Source: Platycnemis pennipes
Taxonomy: Eukaryota; Arthropoda; Insecta; Odonata; Platycnemididae
Reading direction: 5' to 3'
DNA length: 64,000 nucleotides
Assembly: GCA_933228895.1 (NCBI GenBank)
Contig: OW121857.1
Span: forward strand, 7,192,001 to 7,256,000
Shown: in pieces, positions 1-12,442 of the stretch
Layout: each line of letters begins with the position of its first letter
Position numbering within the stretch: position 1 is the first letter of the stretch
Position numbers and translations under genes: made by a program
The notes under the pieces: generated by a model
Database searches by the model: none
What the model was told of the DNA's origin: nothing
The model's input: only the letters and a program-made list of their open reading frames with translations

Positions 1-1850
1 AAAATTTGTACCACGAACGAACGGATGTGGGCCAAGGTAACAGGTTCTTCCTTTACGGACGAAATTCAAGCTCCCACGTGATTAATCGCCCAGCTCATCA
101 TTATTGCACTTTATTCACTACCTAAGGAGTTGAGTGCAAACAAAAACACCCAACTCAATCATCAACAACCTATTTAATTGCTAGAATTCCCCAGGCCGTT
201 CGTTGCCGCTACATCTGCACCATCTAGTGAGAGAAATTAATTTCAAACTTGCGCGTACAAATGTATCAGATAAGAACATGTTCTAATTTGCTCGCAAGCG
301 TTCGCGCAGTGGCGCTGCCTGTCCTCGCAAGTCGTCGCTTTACACGGCGCAATATTTCTTGCGCAAGTGTTCTCGCAAGAGCCTGCGAAGTATCAATGAC
401 CGTGTAAAACGGCCTTAACGGATGTTCAACTAAAGGTGCAATGATCAGCCAACTGTAATGAATTATAAATCACGAATTCCCTTTACTTGGAAAGATAAGA
501 ACTCGACAGAATCCAGCGCTTTCAGTCAGTCAGTTGGAACGTTTCTTGGGAATCAAAGCCTCAGAACAGTTTCCAAATAAAAATCAGCCACGGGAACCGG
601 GTCGGTAAGGTACCCACCGATCAACTCGAGTGCAAAGTTTATAATTCCACCTCGAAATTTATGCTGCCTTGAGGCAGATTAGACGGTGGGGCAAAGACAG
701 TGAAGTCGGAGCACCTTTTAAACACTCCCAAATGAAATATTCTTGAACTTATGAACAATTTATATGTTCTACATGTCCTTCAAGTGAATTAAATAGAAAT
801 AAGTAAACAATAGCCTGAAAAGGAAATGTTTTATACTTTAACGGCAGAGAATATAACAGTAGTAAATTCCGGAATGACAGTTATTATTAAAAACCTGAAA
901 CCTAAGTCACATAAGCGTTCACACCAAAACATAGAATTCATTAGCATTAAATAGCATTGGAGGTTTGAAGGTCAGTAAACCGTAAATTCATGAAGCATTG
1001 GGGAAAAACGAGGAGCACGATAGTAAAAGAGGAATTAATTCAATGTGCAAAATGAATGTGAGAATTCTTTTAAAACTATAAGTTTTGTCATAAATACTTG
1101 CGTCACGTTCTACAGCATATTTTTCGATAGCGGCAATAATCATGAGTTCAAGGCAGAGCACAATGATAAATAAGTTTAATTACAAGGACCCGAAGTAAAA
1201 TGAAATTGAAGACAATGGTGAGGAAATACGTTGCATTCCCATCGACGAAATACATCTTTACATATCAAATTAATCTAAATACTAAATGATTTGGGTCGTA
1301 CTGATCCGACGAGGCTACTCTAGGGTTAGTAATCACTTTTATGAAATATAATTTGATTTACTAATAAATTACCAGGATTAATCACTGTGTTTAGCATAGA
1401 CTATATTTGATTTAGAGGATTTTATACATTTAAGTACGATATTACGAAAAAAAGCATTCTACACAGGACTCGGAGATATATCTTTCTAAAAGCTTATCTC
1501 AAACTTTCAAGTATTAAAATGATATTACTCTTTACAGCGCTTCCCTAGGAACATGAATTGCCTCTATCCTGCTGAAATGTAAAAGTTGATTAGGGCCCTT
1601 TTAGAGGAAAGGTCATTTCCATTCTCCCTGGGGGGAAGACACAGAGAAGTGTAATTAACCTAGAATGGCTTACTCCCAGGTATCGCATAAAATTTTGCCC
1701 TAAAAACATCGCTTTAATCCCCACGGTGTAGCTTGGTACACGTCCGCCTAAACCTAAGAAACGATTCTACTTAAAGAGTGACATGGGGCTATTATAAAAT
1801 AACTGTCCCTGCAAGGAAGAAATGAACTTCTCTCTCAGAGATGATCCTGA
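1..1850. other. non-coding, no gene recognised
   Basis: No open frame of note. Bases 280-418 are GC-richer and contain several GCAAG and CTCGCAAG words plus TTGCGCAAG, ending in CCGTGTAAAACGGCC directly before TTAA. That layout resembles the end of a DNA transposon with subterminal repeats, but I see no partner end within the window. Confidence 0.5.
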
Positions 1851-1856
1851 CCCTAT

Positions 1857-2540
1857 TTGCAGTACGCTCGCAACTCACTCCATGCAACTGCTTACCACAG
1901 AGTACTTATTTCGGTGGACAGAGAAATGTCACTTGGAAATATGCATTTAATGACTAAAATAATAAAGGTTTTCTCTGAAGACATAAATAACAAGCTAAGA
2001 AAAATATCCTATCAAATGCATCATATCGAAAAATATGTTATTTCAGATATCTTATCAAATGTTTATTATACTTTGGTTGAATCAGTGATAAGGTATGGTC
2101 TGACGGCATGGGGCAACACTGCTAACATACATAAAAAATCTCTGATTAACTCCTAAAATAGAATAGTGATAACAATATATAGATGCAAACACAATTTAGG
2201 AGATTAGACGGAGATACCAGATATTAATCTGGTCTATAAGGACATAAGTGTATTACCCAAAAATAAACTTTTTGAATATACTTATACTCATAACAACAAA
2301 TTATTATAATAAAAAATATAGGGATAAAAAAGATAAAATGTACAATGAAGTTAAGACATAAAGAATTGTATGAAACTCCAAAGACACACAAATTATGGAG
2401 AAAGAATGCTAAGAGTAACGATACCAAAATTACTCAACTATGTAAATGTTAGTACACCAAACAAGAAATTGTAAGAAACTATTACTTGAAAATCAATGAT
2501 AATTCAATGAAACGGATTGTTATTTTCCTGTACATATGTT
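1857..2540 (+). pseudogene. LINE reverse transcriptase C-terminal remnant
   Basis: A decayed 3' piece of a non-LTR retrotransposon polyprotein. The first open part (about 99 codons) carries the thumb/C-terminal pattern of LINE reverse transcriptases: KLRKISYQMHHIEKY, then a YYTLVESVIRYGLTAWGN block, where Y-G-L-x-A-W-G is typical. It breaks at a stop after KSLINS. Further pieces continue in shifted frames to about 2520, including LRHKELYETPKTHKLWRKN (about 2344-2405), which resembles the usual basic tail after the RT domain. No catalytic YxDD motif, endonuclease or 5' end is present, so it is 5'-truncated. It differs from the VQRRAARF-type LINEs elsewhere in this window; a Daphne/Crack/L2-like clade is possible but unproved. 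It cannot encode a functional protein. Confidence 0.72.
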
Positions 2541-3483
2541 TGACTGATAACAAGTGTGTAATTTAGTTTATTTATATTAAGAGAAATTATCAATTGTACC
2601 TGATCAACTAATGTGTGTTCCTCTTCCTAACTATTCTTCCTAGCTTCCTCATATTCTATACAAGCACCTCCTGACAAGCCAGGGACTCAGGACTTATATT
2701 GTACATATTTATAAAATTACATGAAATAATATTACACAATTTACCATGTTGTAAAATTTACATAATTTGGTTAATGAAAACCTACCTAGTGACAAAAGTT
2801 TATAACTTTAATGCTATTCATATAAGCTACATGTGTGTATCATTATTGATGCATCATATATCACGTAATTATAATAACGTATAAAGATCTTTGTACCAAT
2901 AAATAAATATATTGCAAAAAAAATTTCCGCATGGGGATAACACCTTCATTTTATGATATCCAGCAGGGCATAACTCAACGAATAGAGAAAATCTTTTTAA
3001 ATATACTAATTTCAAATAAATTTATGTGTATCTTTTTCATTGTTATGATACGAAATAAGGACACAACAGTGCCTTTCCTCCTTTTTCCTTCAGTTACTGT
3101 TATCAAGGACTTCCTATCTCACAGCTATATTGTTTTCAGTTTTGCATATTTAACCACTCAAGATGAGTGCGCCCATTCTTGTAGTGTAATAAATGCATAA
3201 TTTTTCAGCCAGTTAAATTCAGCAGCTAAATAACACTATTTATTTTTCTAGTATGAGACCTTAAACTGCAGTAGGTCATCATTTTCACGCCGATGCCAAT
3301 ATTACTTTAATTTTTATTCACTACTCCTACCACATACTTCACGTTTTCCCGTCTCTACACATATTGACAGTTTTCAAGGCATAGATATTTCATATCTAAC
3401 AGTATTAGGCTGTCGAGAGCGGCAAAAAAGTTAAGAATGGTGTCTGAGAGCTCAGTATAGCTTTTAAGTCTGTAAATAGTGCT
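2541..3483 (+). other. AT-rich spacer
   Basis: Very AT-rich, with only short open frames that show no recognisable domain. It may hold old LINE 3' sequence, but I see no defined repeat boundary. Confidence 0.5.
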
Positions 3484-4200
3484 GAAATAAAAATCAGTTC
3501 ATTCAACTTCTCATCCTATAATTCAGAGTCGGGAATCTCGATAGAGCGTACCTATAAAATTAGTAACACGAAGTACGAAAACGTTGAAAGCATAAGATAT
3601 TTAGGTGTAACAATCACTAAAGATTTATCGTGGGGAAGACATCCGGGAAATATGCGGCCGAGAGAAGAGAAAGTTAGGAGTTATAAAAATAGTACTTGGG
3701 AAATGTGATGAGAAGACAAAAGAGCAATGTTATTTTTCTCTAGTTAGATTGATATGCAGCTCCACCTTGAGTATGCAGCCAGTGTATGGGATCCGAATGA
3801 ATTAGGTTTGATCAGAGAACTAGACAGTGTGCAGCGTAGAGCAGCAAGGTTCGTTAAAAGGTGTTACGATAGGTTGAGTAGCGTTTCAGAATTAATACAA
3901 GAATTAGGGTGGGAATCATTATCAGAGCGTAGGTTAAAGCACAGATTAAATCTGTCAGAGAAATTTCAATCGGATAGCTTTACTGAAAATGTTAGGCACA
4001 TATTAAAACAGCAGCGTTTTATGCTAGATTCGACCAAATAAATAAGATTAGAGAGACAGATTGTCGTACTGATAGATTCAAAATGGCATTTTCCCCCGTA
4101 CTAACAGGAAAACAGAATAGGCTGCATAGCAAAGGGATAGGTAGGGGAAATGTTTTAGAGTAGTCTGTAGTGCATGATGCATGTATCAACCCCTTAAAAA
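3484..4200 (+). pseudogene. CR1/L2-type LINE subfamily A, 3' fragment
   Basis: 3' part of a non-LTR retrotransposon, RT thumb to 3' UTR. It starts with a frame reading NVESIRYLGVTITKDLSWG, the RT segment just after the catalytic region, breaks by frameshift, and resumes in a 95-codon frame (3754-4041) with LEYAASVWDPN, then LDSVQRRAARFVKR and WESLSERRLKHRLN. The last coding piece (REIDCRTDRFKMAF) is again out of frame. The 3' UTR matches 12181-12297 and is cut short where the next repeat begins at 4206. There is no endonuclease or catalytic RT motif, so it is a 5'-truncated dead copy. The closest relative here is 20443-20825. Confidence 0.85.
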
Positions 4201-4205
4201 CTGGA

Positions 4206-4757
4206 AATTCTATGACTTACGTGTGCTCTACTGAAGAATTTAGTCAGTGAAACAGTACTATCGAATAAAAATATGAAACGTTAGGGTTTTGGTTTGTGTT
4301 CGTGTGAAGTGTTTAAATATCTAGTATTTATAATTAGACATCGCATAAAAGTAGGCTTTGATTTCAATAGTAACCCGCATTGTTACGTGGTACTTATTTT
4401 AAGATAGGCCCATGCTGAATTTAAGACAGCCCTGGTCTTAAATTCAGCATGGGACTATCTTAAAATAAGTCCCACCTGGTGTGATTTTCAGTCCTGCACC
4501 TGCCCTAAAATAAGACATCCCCTCAGAGTAGGCTTGAATTTCAATAGCAACCCGCATTATTACCAGACCAGGGCTATCTTAAATTCAGCATATGCCTATC
4601 TGAAAATAAGTCCACTTGGTCTGATTTTCAGTCGTTCACCTGCCTTATTTTTAGACAAGATATTACTGCTGAAATTGAACATACCCTGTCTTAAAATTGT
4701 TGCATCTGAAATTCAGATCACTTTTGTACCATAAAATCAGATCTACTTTTTACAGTG
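4206..4757 (+). repeat. detached right end of the CACTA-like element
   Basis: About 550 bp nearly identical to 9720-10276, the right end of the element at 4952-10277. Both start at TGGAAATTCTATGACTTACG and end at CTACTTTTTACAGTG. It is dense in alternating direct and inverted words: CTTAAATTCAGCATGGG, ATAAGTCCCACCTGGT, CTGATTTTCAGTC. The left edge abuts the truncated LINE, so this is a broken second copy, not an LTR of the element downstream. Confidence 0.8.
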
Positions 4758-6365
4758 AAGGCTAAGTCATCCGTAGGATTAATCTCAATGACTTTGCCGC
4801 AATAATCTAGAATTTAATGTAGGGATATAAAGAAACGGTCATTATCAAATAACTGTGACACGTTTTAATTTAAACGTTTTCTCTTTGAGATTAAAACAAT
4901 CTATCTATCCAGTGAATGTCTAGGATTATCTTCCATTGGCTCGTATTTAATACACTGTAAAAAGTTGATCTGATTTTCAGTGCGATCTGAATATAAGCGC
5001 TGTTTGATTTTAAGGTAGTGGTCTGAATTTAACACTCATGATGCGTGAATATCAGACACACCTCCGTCTTATTTTAAGACCATAACCATTGCATGTAGAA
5101 AATAAGACTGTTGTGATCTGAAATTCAAATCACCCGCGCTGAAAATAAGCAGGCCTTGGTTGGCTCTGCAATTGGAGCTAACCAGCCAATAGCAGAGACT
5201 GATGGGCGGAGCGTGACCCGCTTCGTACTCCTCACTGATATTACTTTTTAAAAGTTATCGACTAGAATGTTATTTTAATGTGTATACCTTTGTGTGTTTA
5301 GTTTCAATAATGCGAATAGCTGAAATTGCATAACTTAATGTTGAATATTAATCTATTCGATCGTGTGCAGGTGAGAAATTTGAATTTTCATTGTGTATTT
5401 GTCATCCAGAGTCGCCTAATTTATGATCAGTCTAATAAATACCGTGCCGAGCAAAGAAATAATTACATTAGAACCCACTCCGATATACTTCTTGTTAACG
5501 GAAAGAAATCACGTTGTTTAGATGTTCGCTATTAGAAGTTCACTTAAGCAATCAATACTTATTCATTAACTGGGAAGGAAAAAAGGTAAGCGAAGTAGGT
5601 AGTTCTTAAACAGCGTTAACTTTAACAGCTCTTAAGTAACTTAACATGTGGAAAGAACTCTTTAGCTGCTTAAGCGTGAGTGTAATATTTATTTAATTTT
5701 CAATCGTAACTAAACCTTGATTGCTTCCGGGAAAGTTGAGACAACAAACCAACATTCAACATAGCAAGAAAAGTGAAATTGTATGACCAGATGTTAAAAA
5801 ATCACGCTATGGGTAATCCGTGATAGTTATTCTGTGCCATAGTACTATATGTACAAACGATGAACCAATACTTCACCTAAATGCATAGGAACCTATACTC
5901 TGAATATTGTTATTTGAATAGTTTATTAGCTTTTCTACAACAAAAATACTATTCAAATATTTTGTCAGTACCTTAGTGCATGTAGGAAATGTAACAAGCA
6001 AATAGGCCCTGGAAGTAATGCTGTGGGTAATTGATTAAGCAGAAATGTTTATTCTCCTGGAATGTTCACTGAAGGAAATGCAGTACTTAGCATAATAATT
6101 TAAAGTTGAACTTTAAGACTTTAGGTTGCATAAAATTTGAAACCTTAAATGCTTCCTATGCAAACAGTGGAAAGTTATATACTTACTAAAATATGAAATA
6201 TATGAAGGAAACAATGCATAAGTCTTCCTGTGAAGCCTATAATGTACATATGTGCACTTACTGAATGCAAATCTAATTCGGAAGAGCTAAAAACATGATA
6301 CACTAATGATAGGTACATGTCAAGCCATTCTTTTTACATTAATGGTATTTTCTTAACACTTGATG

Positions 6366-6936
6366 AATTAAATTTCTTAAGAGGAGGATAACTAAAAGGC
6401 TTAAGGAGAACAAAGGTTAAAAAAGTATATTGATGATCCTGGGAGAAGGAATTGATACAATAGCATATGCGATATGTTGGAATATATATAGCACATATGT
6501 GATACGTTGGAATACAAGAAACCAAAATTCAATTCCATTTATGAGAGCTTTTTCCAACTTAATAGAATAACACTGCTACTGCCTTCTGTGTAAGTGGTCC
6601 ATGACAATTTAACTGATATGATAATAATAAATGGCCTAGATCACATGTTAACCATGTATTTCAAGCTATTACATCACATCAGTAATGGTGTTTTCAACAT
6701 TATGTAAACAGTAATTTGCTCGGTGGAAGGAGCGCTAGGAGGTCATCAGTCAATTCAAGCAAAATGATTTCATTACTTGGCTTGTTGAAAATATTCTGGT
6801 AGAATGCAAGTTGATGTTTGTTTTTAAATCCAGGTGTTAATGGATTGACAAATTTGAAAACATTGTCAGAATGAATATAAAAAAGTGACATACCTGTATA
6901 GGATAAGAAAAATTGGTGAAGCAGAGTCAAACTGAT
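6366..6936. repeat. internal duplication, copy 1
   Basis: About 570 bp starting CTTAAGAGGAGGA and ending GAAGCAGAGTCAAACTGA, repeated at 7075-7573. It shares the block GTAATTTGCTCGGTGGAAGG and adjoining sequence. A 76-codon minus-strand frame (6700-6930) is open here but broken in copy 2 by a one-base loss. I do not recognise that frame; it could be a transposase exon remnant or chance. Confidence 0.8.
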
Positions 6937-7074
6937 CTAACTTTATTCAGAACAAGCATTAGTACCAAAAATTCTCACAAAAGGTGCATTCCTTATAAAG
7001 ATGATTGCTTTATGATAAATGCCAAGGCATTATACTTTTACAATAAAGGTATTATCTAAACACATGGTGTTCCT

Positions 7075-7573
7075 ATTAAATTGCTTAAGAGGAGGATTAC
7101 GAAGAGGAATTAAGAAGGACATAGGTTAAGGATAGAATGATGATGCTGGGAAGGAATTGATTCAATGTCTGGTGATAGATCTTCATTAATGTGCAGTAAT
7201 TACTGCATACTGGATAAGTGGTCCATGACTCGGTAATCAGAACATTACTAACTGATATGATAAATATAAATGGCCTAGATCACATGTCAAGCATGTATTT
7301 CAAGCTATTACATCACATCTGTAATGGTGTTTTCAACATTATGTAAACAGTAATTTGCTCGGTGGAAGGAGCGCTAGGAGGTCATCAGTCAATTCAAGCA
7401 AAATGATTTCATTAGTTGGCTTGTTGAAAATATTCTGGTAGAATGCAAGTCGAGGTTTGTTTTTAAATCCAGGTGTTAAGGATTGACAAATTTGAAAACA
7501 TTGTCAGCATGAATATAAAAAAGTGACATGCCTGTATAGGATAAGACAAATTTGTGAAGCAGAGTCAAACTGA
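7075..7573. repeat. internal duplication, copy 2
   Basis: Second copy of 6366-6936 in the same orientation, about 500 bp, with small deletions and about 5-10% differences by eye. The spacer between copies is only about 140 bp, so this is a local tandem duplication inside the CACTA-like element. Confidence 0.8.
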
Positions 7574-10500
7574 AATTTCATGTAGAGTAACAAAGCTACA
7601 AATGTAATGTAGTTACATTAACAACACACGAATATGTGCTTAATGTGAAAACAAGTCTGCAGCTAGCCATTATCCACATTTGAAGCTTCATTATTATGTT
7701 GCCAAGAATATTATTGCCATGCTACAATATGAAATATATAACGTTACTGATTCAAGTAAAATTAGTCATCTACTTCTTAGTATTGCCGATGGAATTCAAA
7801 GTCATGTAGTGGCATTTATACACCTTTGTATATGTGTTGCCAGAAACCTGAAATTCTGACAGCAAAATCACCTAACAAAAGGCAAAAATATATTTGTCAT
7901 AGAGCTGGAGATAATTTCTGAAATAGGCACCAGCTATAAAAATAGTTTTCATCCTTAATTTTTGTGATAGTTAACTGTATGCAAATTTTTACACTCAATC
8001 TAACTATAGTTATAGTATGCTTATTGAAAATTAAGCATTATTTGATTTGAAACATTTCCTTTAGGGATTGTTGGAGGATTATCTCTAATGTTGAATAAAG
8101 AAATTGCAATCTATGTGAGAGGGCATATGTGTACTATATATATGAAGTTCCATATAAATACCAATCAATACAGTTGGGTAATGTGAGGGATAAAAGCAAA
8201 ATGAGACTGGAAATAAGTAAATCCTATTCATGGCACTCTCGTTTTGGGATATGTTGTGCAAAAAGGTGCTGCATTAAAGAAATGCTGCCAAACTACAATA
8301 AAGTATATATTTTCACCAGGTGCCATTGATCACTTGTAAAATATTTCACACTGGATGAGCGAGGGAAAATTACAGATTGTTAGCTGATGTCTACAAATTT
8401 AAATTGAAAATCATGCGTTTTGACACTACACAAGCCATGAGCCAAGCCAGTTCACAAAAGCAAATGAAAACATTTGCATGTCATAGTACAAGCATCTTTT
8501 ATGTGTAGCTGTGAACTTTAAGGTGGAGAGTTGTTGTTCATTGTTCCTCAATTTACCTATGTATTATAAGAATAATCCACCGGTTGGTTCTACACACATA
8601 ATTTCATAGGAAAAACGACAATAACTGAAACACACAAAAATCAAGCACTATCAACGGTAGGATTGCCTAATAAATGTAACACTTCCGCACAATACTATCA
8701 AGTGCATACCAGTAAACAATAACTTTAATATTTACCCAACAAACACACTGGTCAAAGCAAACACCTATAAAAACTATTTCCTTAATCTATCTATTAATAA
8801 TCATGGTGAGATTTTATTCTACCCATCACATTATATTGTGTCCCTAAATGTTTACAAGGCGTTTGAAAAACTTTTATTATCATGAACAGCACGATGTAAA
8901 CAAACATTATGTAAGCAAACTTTGTACATTCACTAACTTCAGTATTACATGCACAAAGAAGACAATAATATAATAAGAAATAATCCCCAGTACGCACTAA
9001 TAGCCCCTTATGCTATATATCTTATGATTTAAGTCAACACCAAACTTTTCCTCTCCATTACCCTCCCTCCAAAGCAAGCACAAAAGGGGACATAAATATT
9101 CCGTGATTTACGCACTCCTCATAACACGCCACAGGCCTCACTAATTTTGTAATTCACCAAAACATTTTCACACCACACTCTAATTTACAAAACACTCCTA
9201 ACCTGAAATGAGTCGTAAAACATTACTTGTTTGGATGATTGAGGTTGCGAGATACAACCTTGCAATAGCAGAGAAATGTGCTCACTGACGGGCGGAGCGT
9301 AACGGCGTAACCCGGGAGCGGGAACTCAACAAGGATTACGAAGTGTAGAGATGTCGATTTCAAAGTTGTCAAATTACATTGTAAGTACCTAGGGGGAATA
9401 AGTTTCGTGCTATGAATTAATGGTGTGAGAATGTAGCGTTGATACTTCGTTTGTTTGCAGAAGGGAGCCAGTTCTATCTGAGTGACGCATCCTGAGTCTA
9501 AACTTCCTTATTTTGTATACGTGGCAGCGTTGTAAGAACTAATAAATAGTCGCCCTCATCAAGTGACAGTTCCTGCCTTGGTTTGTAGATACTGGCACAC
9601 ATCTGTGGTATTGAAGTCTTTGTATGGATTACTTTGTTTCCAATAAAAGTACAAATTTTCATATTATCTTTGAAATTATTGTCAATGAGTTCCCATTTCC
9701 GTCCTGAAAGCTATTTCAATGGAAATTCTATGACTTACGTTTGCTCTATTGAAGAATTTAGTCAGTGAAACAGTATCATCGAATAAAAATATGAAACGTT
9801 AGGGTTTTGGTTTGTGTTCGTGTGAAGTGTTTAAATATCTAGTATTTATAATTAGACATCGCATAAAAGTAGGCTTTGATTTCAATAGCAACCCGCATTT
9901 TTACGTGGTACTTATTTTCAGATAGGCCCATGCTGAATTTTTGACAGCCCTGGTCTCAAATTCAGCATGGGCCTATCTAGTAATAAGTCCCACCTGGTCT
10001 GATTTTCAGTCCTGAACCTGCCTTAAAATAAGACATCCCCTCAAAGTAGGCTTGAATTTCAGTAGTAACACGCATTACGACCAGACCAGGGTTGTCTTAA
10101 ATTCAGCATAGGCCTATCTTAAAATAAGTCCCACCTGGTCTGATTTTCAGTCGTTCACTTGCCTTATTTTTAGACAAGATATTACTGCTGAAATTCAACA
10201 TACCCTGTCTTAAAATTGTTGCATCTGAAAATCAGATCGCTTTTGCACCTTAAAATCAGATCTACTTTTTACAGTGTAATAAAATACGCTTCAGCACAAA
10301 ATAAATATCTTCTTGAATTTCATTTCGCATAATCTTACGACAGTACTGACGTATAACCAACGTTATCATTTTTATGCTTTTTTATATGAAACGCATACTA
10401 GTACGTTCCGGTTCACATCCTAACCCCAGATATATCTTAGGAACATGGCTAAGAAAGGAATTACTAAAGTGAGGAAACGAATATTTCCCAACGTTATTCA

Positions 10501-10579
10501 CAAAAGGAGTTGCTTTTTTCTCTTTGTCAAATCCTTTATGTCTAAGGGCCCGTACTGAAACATGTGTTTTCTATTTGTG

Positions 10580-11250
10580 CCATCATGTACGAGAAATCGG
10601 CTACACTTCCCTTGTTAGACCTCATTTGGAATATGCTGCCAGTGTATGGGATCCCTACGAAATCGGTCTAAACGATGAACTTGAACGTGTGCAGCGAAGA
10701 TCGGCAAGATTTGTAAAGGGACGGTACGATAACCTTATTAGCGTAACTAGTCTACTAAATGAATTAAAATGGGAATCATTGTCAGATCGCAGGTTGAAAT
10801 TTAGACTTAATCTCTTAAATTAATTCCAATGCAATATTTTCAGTGATGATGTTAAAAATATTTTGCGGACCCCAACTTACTATGGTAGACTGGACCATAA
10901 TCATAAAATTAGAGAAATTGATTGCCGAACTGACAGATTCAAAATATCCTTTTTTCCTCGTACAATTAGGGATATGAATAACGGTAAGTATATCAAGTAC
11001 GAGTGTATCAATTGATAACATTGGTAGCTGCATGTTGGTATAAGGACTTGAAGCTAACCCAACTAACAGCATGTTTTTGCATGGTTGCTTCGCCATTTTT
11101 ATCTTTTTTTAAATAGTGAAGTTTAGAACAGTATATAAATAATAGTCCTTTTTTATGCATGATATTTAGTGCATGTTTGGTGATAATTCACCCCCTGCCA
11201 CACACCTTTACGGTAGCTTGCAGGGTATTATGTAGAGGTGTGACGAATTT
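10580..11250 (+). pseudogene. CR1/L2-type LINE subfamily B, 3' fragment
   Basis: 5'-truncated LINE. The RT C-terminal frame has RPHLEYAASVWDPYEIGL, then ELERVQRRSARFVKGRYDN and ELKWESLSDRRLKFRLNLL, ending at a stop near 10823. After a frameshift it continues with FSDDVKNILRTPTYYGRL and FFPRTIRDMNNGKYIKYEC to a stop near 11015. The 3' UTR has the shared end, CCCTGCCACACACCTTTACG then GCTTGCAGGGTATTATGTAGA. No TSD is evident. FFPRTIRxxN before the stop is typical of CR1/L2-group elements, and no RNase H domain is present. It is nearly the same sequence as 42568-43575 and 50702-51185. Confidence 0.87.
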
Positions 11251-12163
11251 GTAACCTTCGTTTACTGGAAAATGACAAAATACACATTCGGATAGATGTT
11301 AGGCGACTAGGCCTGGCAGAAGTTTTTGCACCATTCTGAAAGAGGCACACACTATACAGGCCTTAAGATGGCAACTGAAAAATCAGTATACCTTCCGTTC
11401 GAAAGGAAATAGGGAAAGGACAGAAAGTGGGAGATTAGAGTGCGAAGATGAGAAGAAGAAAAAGCACAGATAAAGATGCAAAACAACGCAATTGATACCG
11501 CGAAGATAGCGAAAGTATATTGGATGGAAAATGGTTCGTAGGAATACGTTTATTCATCTATTTTGGTCCAAAAAATTGTACACGGAATGGCGATGGCATT
11601 TTTCAATAATATTGCCTTGTTACTTCATCAAACAGCAATTTCTAAATTATTACATGACTTTGAGTAACGAAAGAACTCATCACAATAGGAGTCTCTCCCA
11701 AAATACTATAATGCAATGTCGAGGGACCAGTTCACAAAAGGAGAACGCTTAAAACTAGCCTAGAGAACAGCACTAAATCATGCATTAGCAGAGGGTTCTT
11801 GGAAGCTTTATAGAAGAGAAACCAGAATAAATTAAAATAAAAAGCTGAGAGGCCGATTAAATGGATAGCGTCTGAATTCACAGACAAACGCCAGAAAAAC
11901 GGAATGACGAGGTGCCCGTCTTCAGTTGTCACAAACAAAAACACTTAGAATGAGGAATTAATATCGATTAAATTATGAGGTTTTGTTTAGTGATTTATGC
12001 GTTTCTCGAGCCCTTTGTGCGGTATTTGGCACTCAGCTATGCCAAGGTATGGGCGGGAAGACATATTATTAAGAAATAAGTGCTGGATGATGTAATCAAT
12101 GCTAGTATGAAGAGGATATGTGATAGGAAGAGGATAGGTGATACGTCAGTGTTATCTACCGTG
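11251..12163. other. non-coding spacer
   Basis: No gene or repeat recognised. Small open frames (for example 11531-11752) have no domain features. Confidence 0.5.
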
Positions 12164-12442
12164 TAGATGTATATGTAGATGAAAATGTCATATTTCCCCC
12201 GTACTATAAGAGAACAGAATAGGCAGCATAGCAAAGGGATAGGTAGGGGAAATATTTTAGAGTAGTCTGTAGTGCATGATGCATGTATTACCCCATAAAT
12301 ACTACAGATACTAACAATCAATTTGCATGAGACAATATAGTTGCTAGTTTGCATGTTAGTAGTGCATGCTTGATGATCTTCACTCCCTGCCATACACCCT
12401 CGCGGTGGCTTGCAGGGTATCGTGTAGATGTAGATGTAGGAA
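12164..12442 (+). repeat. LINE subfamily A 3' UTR and tail
   Basis: Starts in a TGTAGATGTATATGTAGATG stretch. From 12181 it holds the last coding codons and 3' UTR of subfamily A (same as 4077-4190), then TCCCTGCCATACACCC, GGTGGCTTGCAGGGTAT and a TGTAGATGTAGATGTAG tail. This is the most complete subfamily A 3' end in the window and shows that A and B share the terminal motif. Confidence 0.85.

Larger units (their letters stand above)
4952..10277. mobile_element. CACTA-like TIR element, 5.3 kb, no transposase seen
   Basis: The left end reads ACACTGTAAAAAGTTGATCT and the right end is its inverse with one mismatch (AGATCTACTTTTTACAGTGT). The flanks give a 3-bp AAT on both sides (4949-4951 and 10278-10280). 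Both ends carry 200-550 bp of subterminal words such as GATCTGATTTTCAG, CTTATTTTAAGAC and CTGAAATTCAAAT. CACTG-type termini, 2-3 bp duplications and repeated subterminal motifs are the hallmarks of EnSpm/CACTA-type elements, with Chapaev-like as the alternative. The 4.5 kb interior is AT-rich with only short frames, so I infer a non-autonomous or heavily decayed copy. Two internal segments are duplicated (6366-6936 and 7075-7573), and a GGGCGGAGCGT block occurs near both ends (about 5205 and 9290). Confidence 0.7.
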
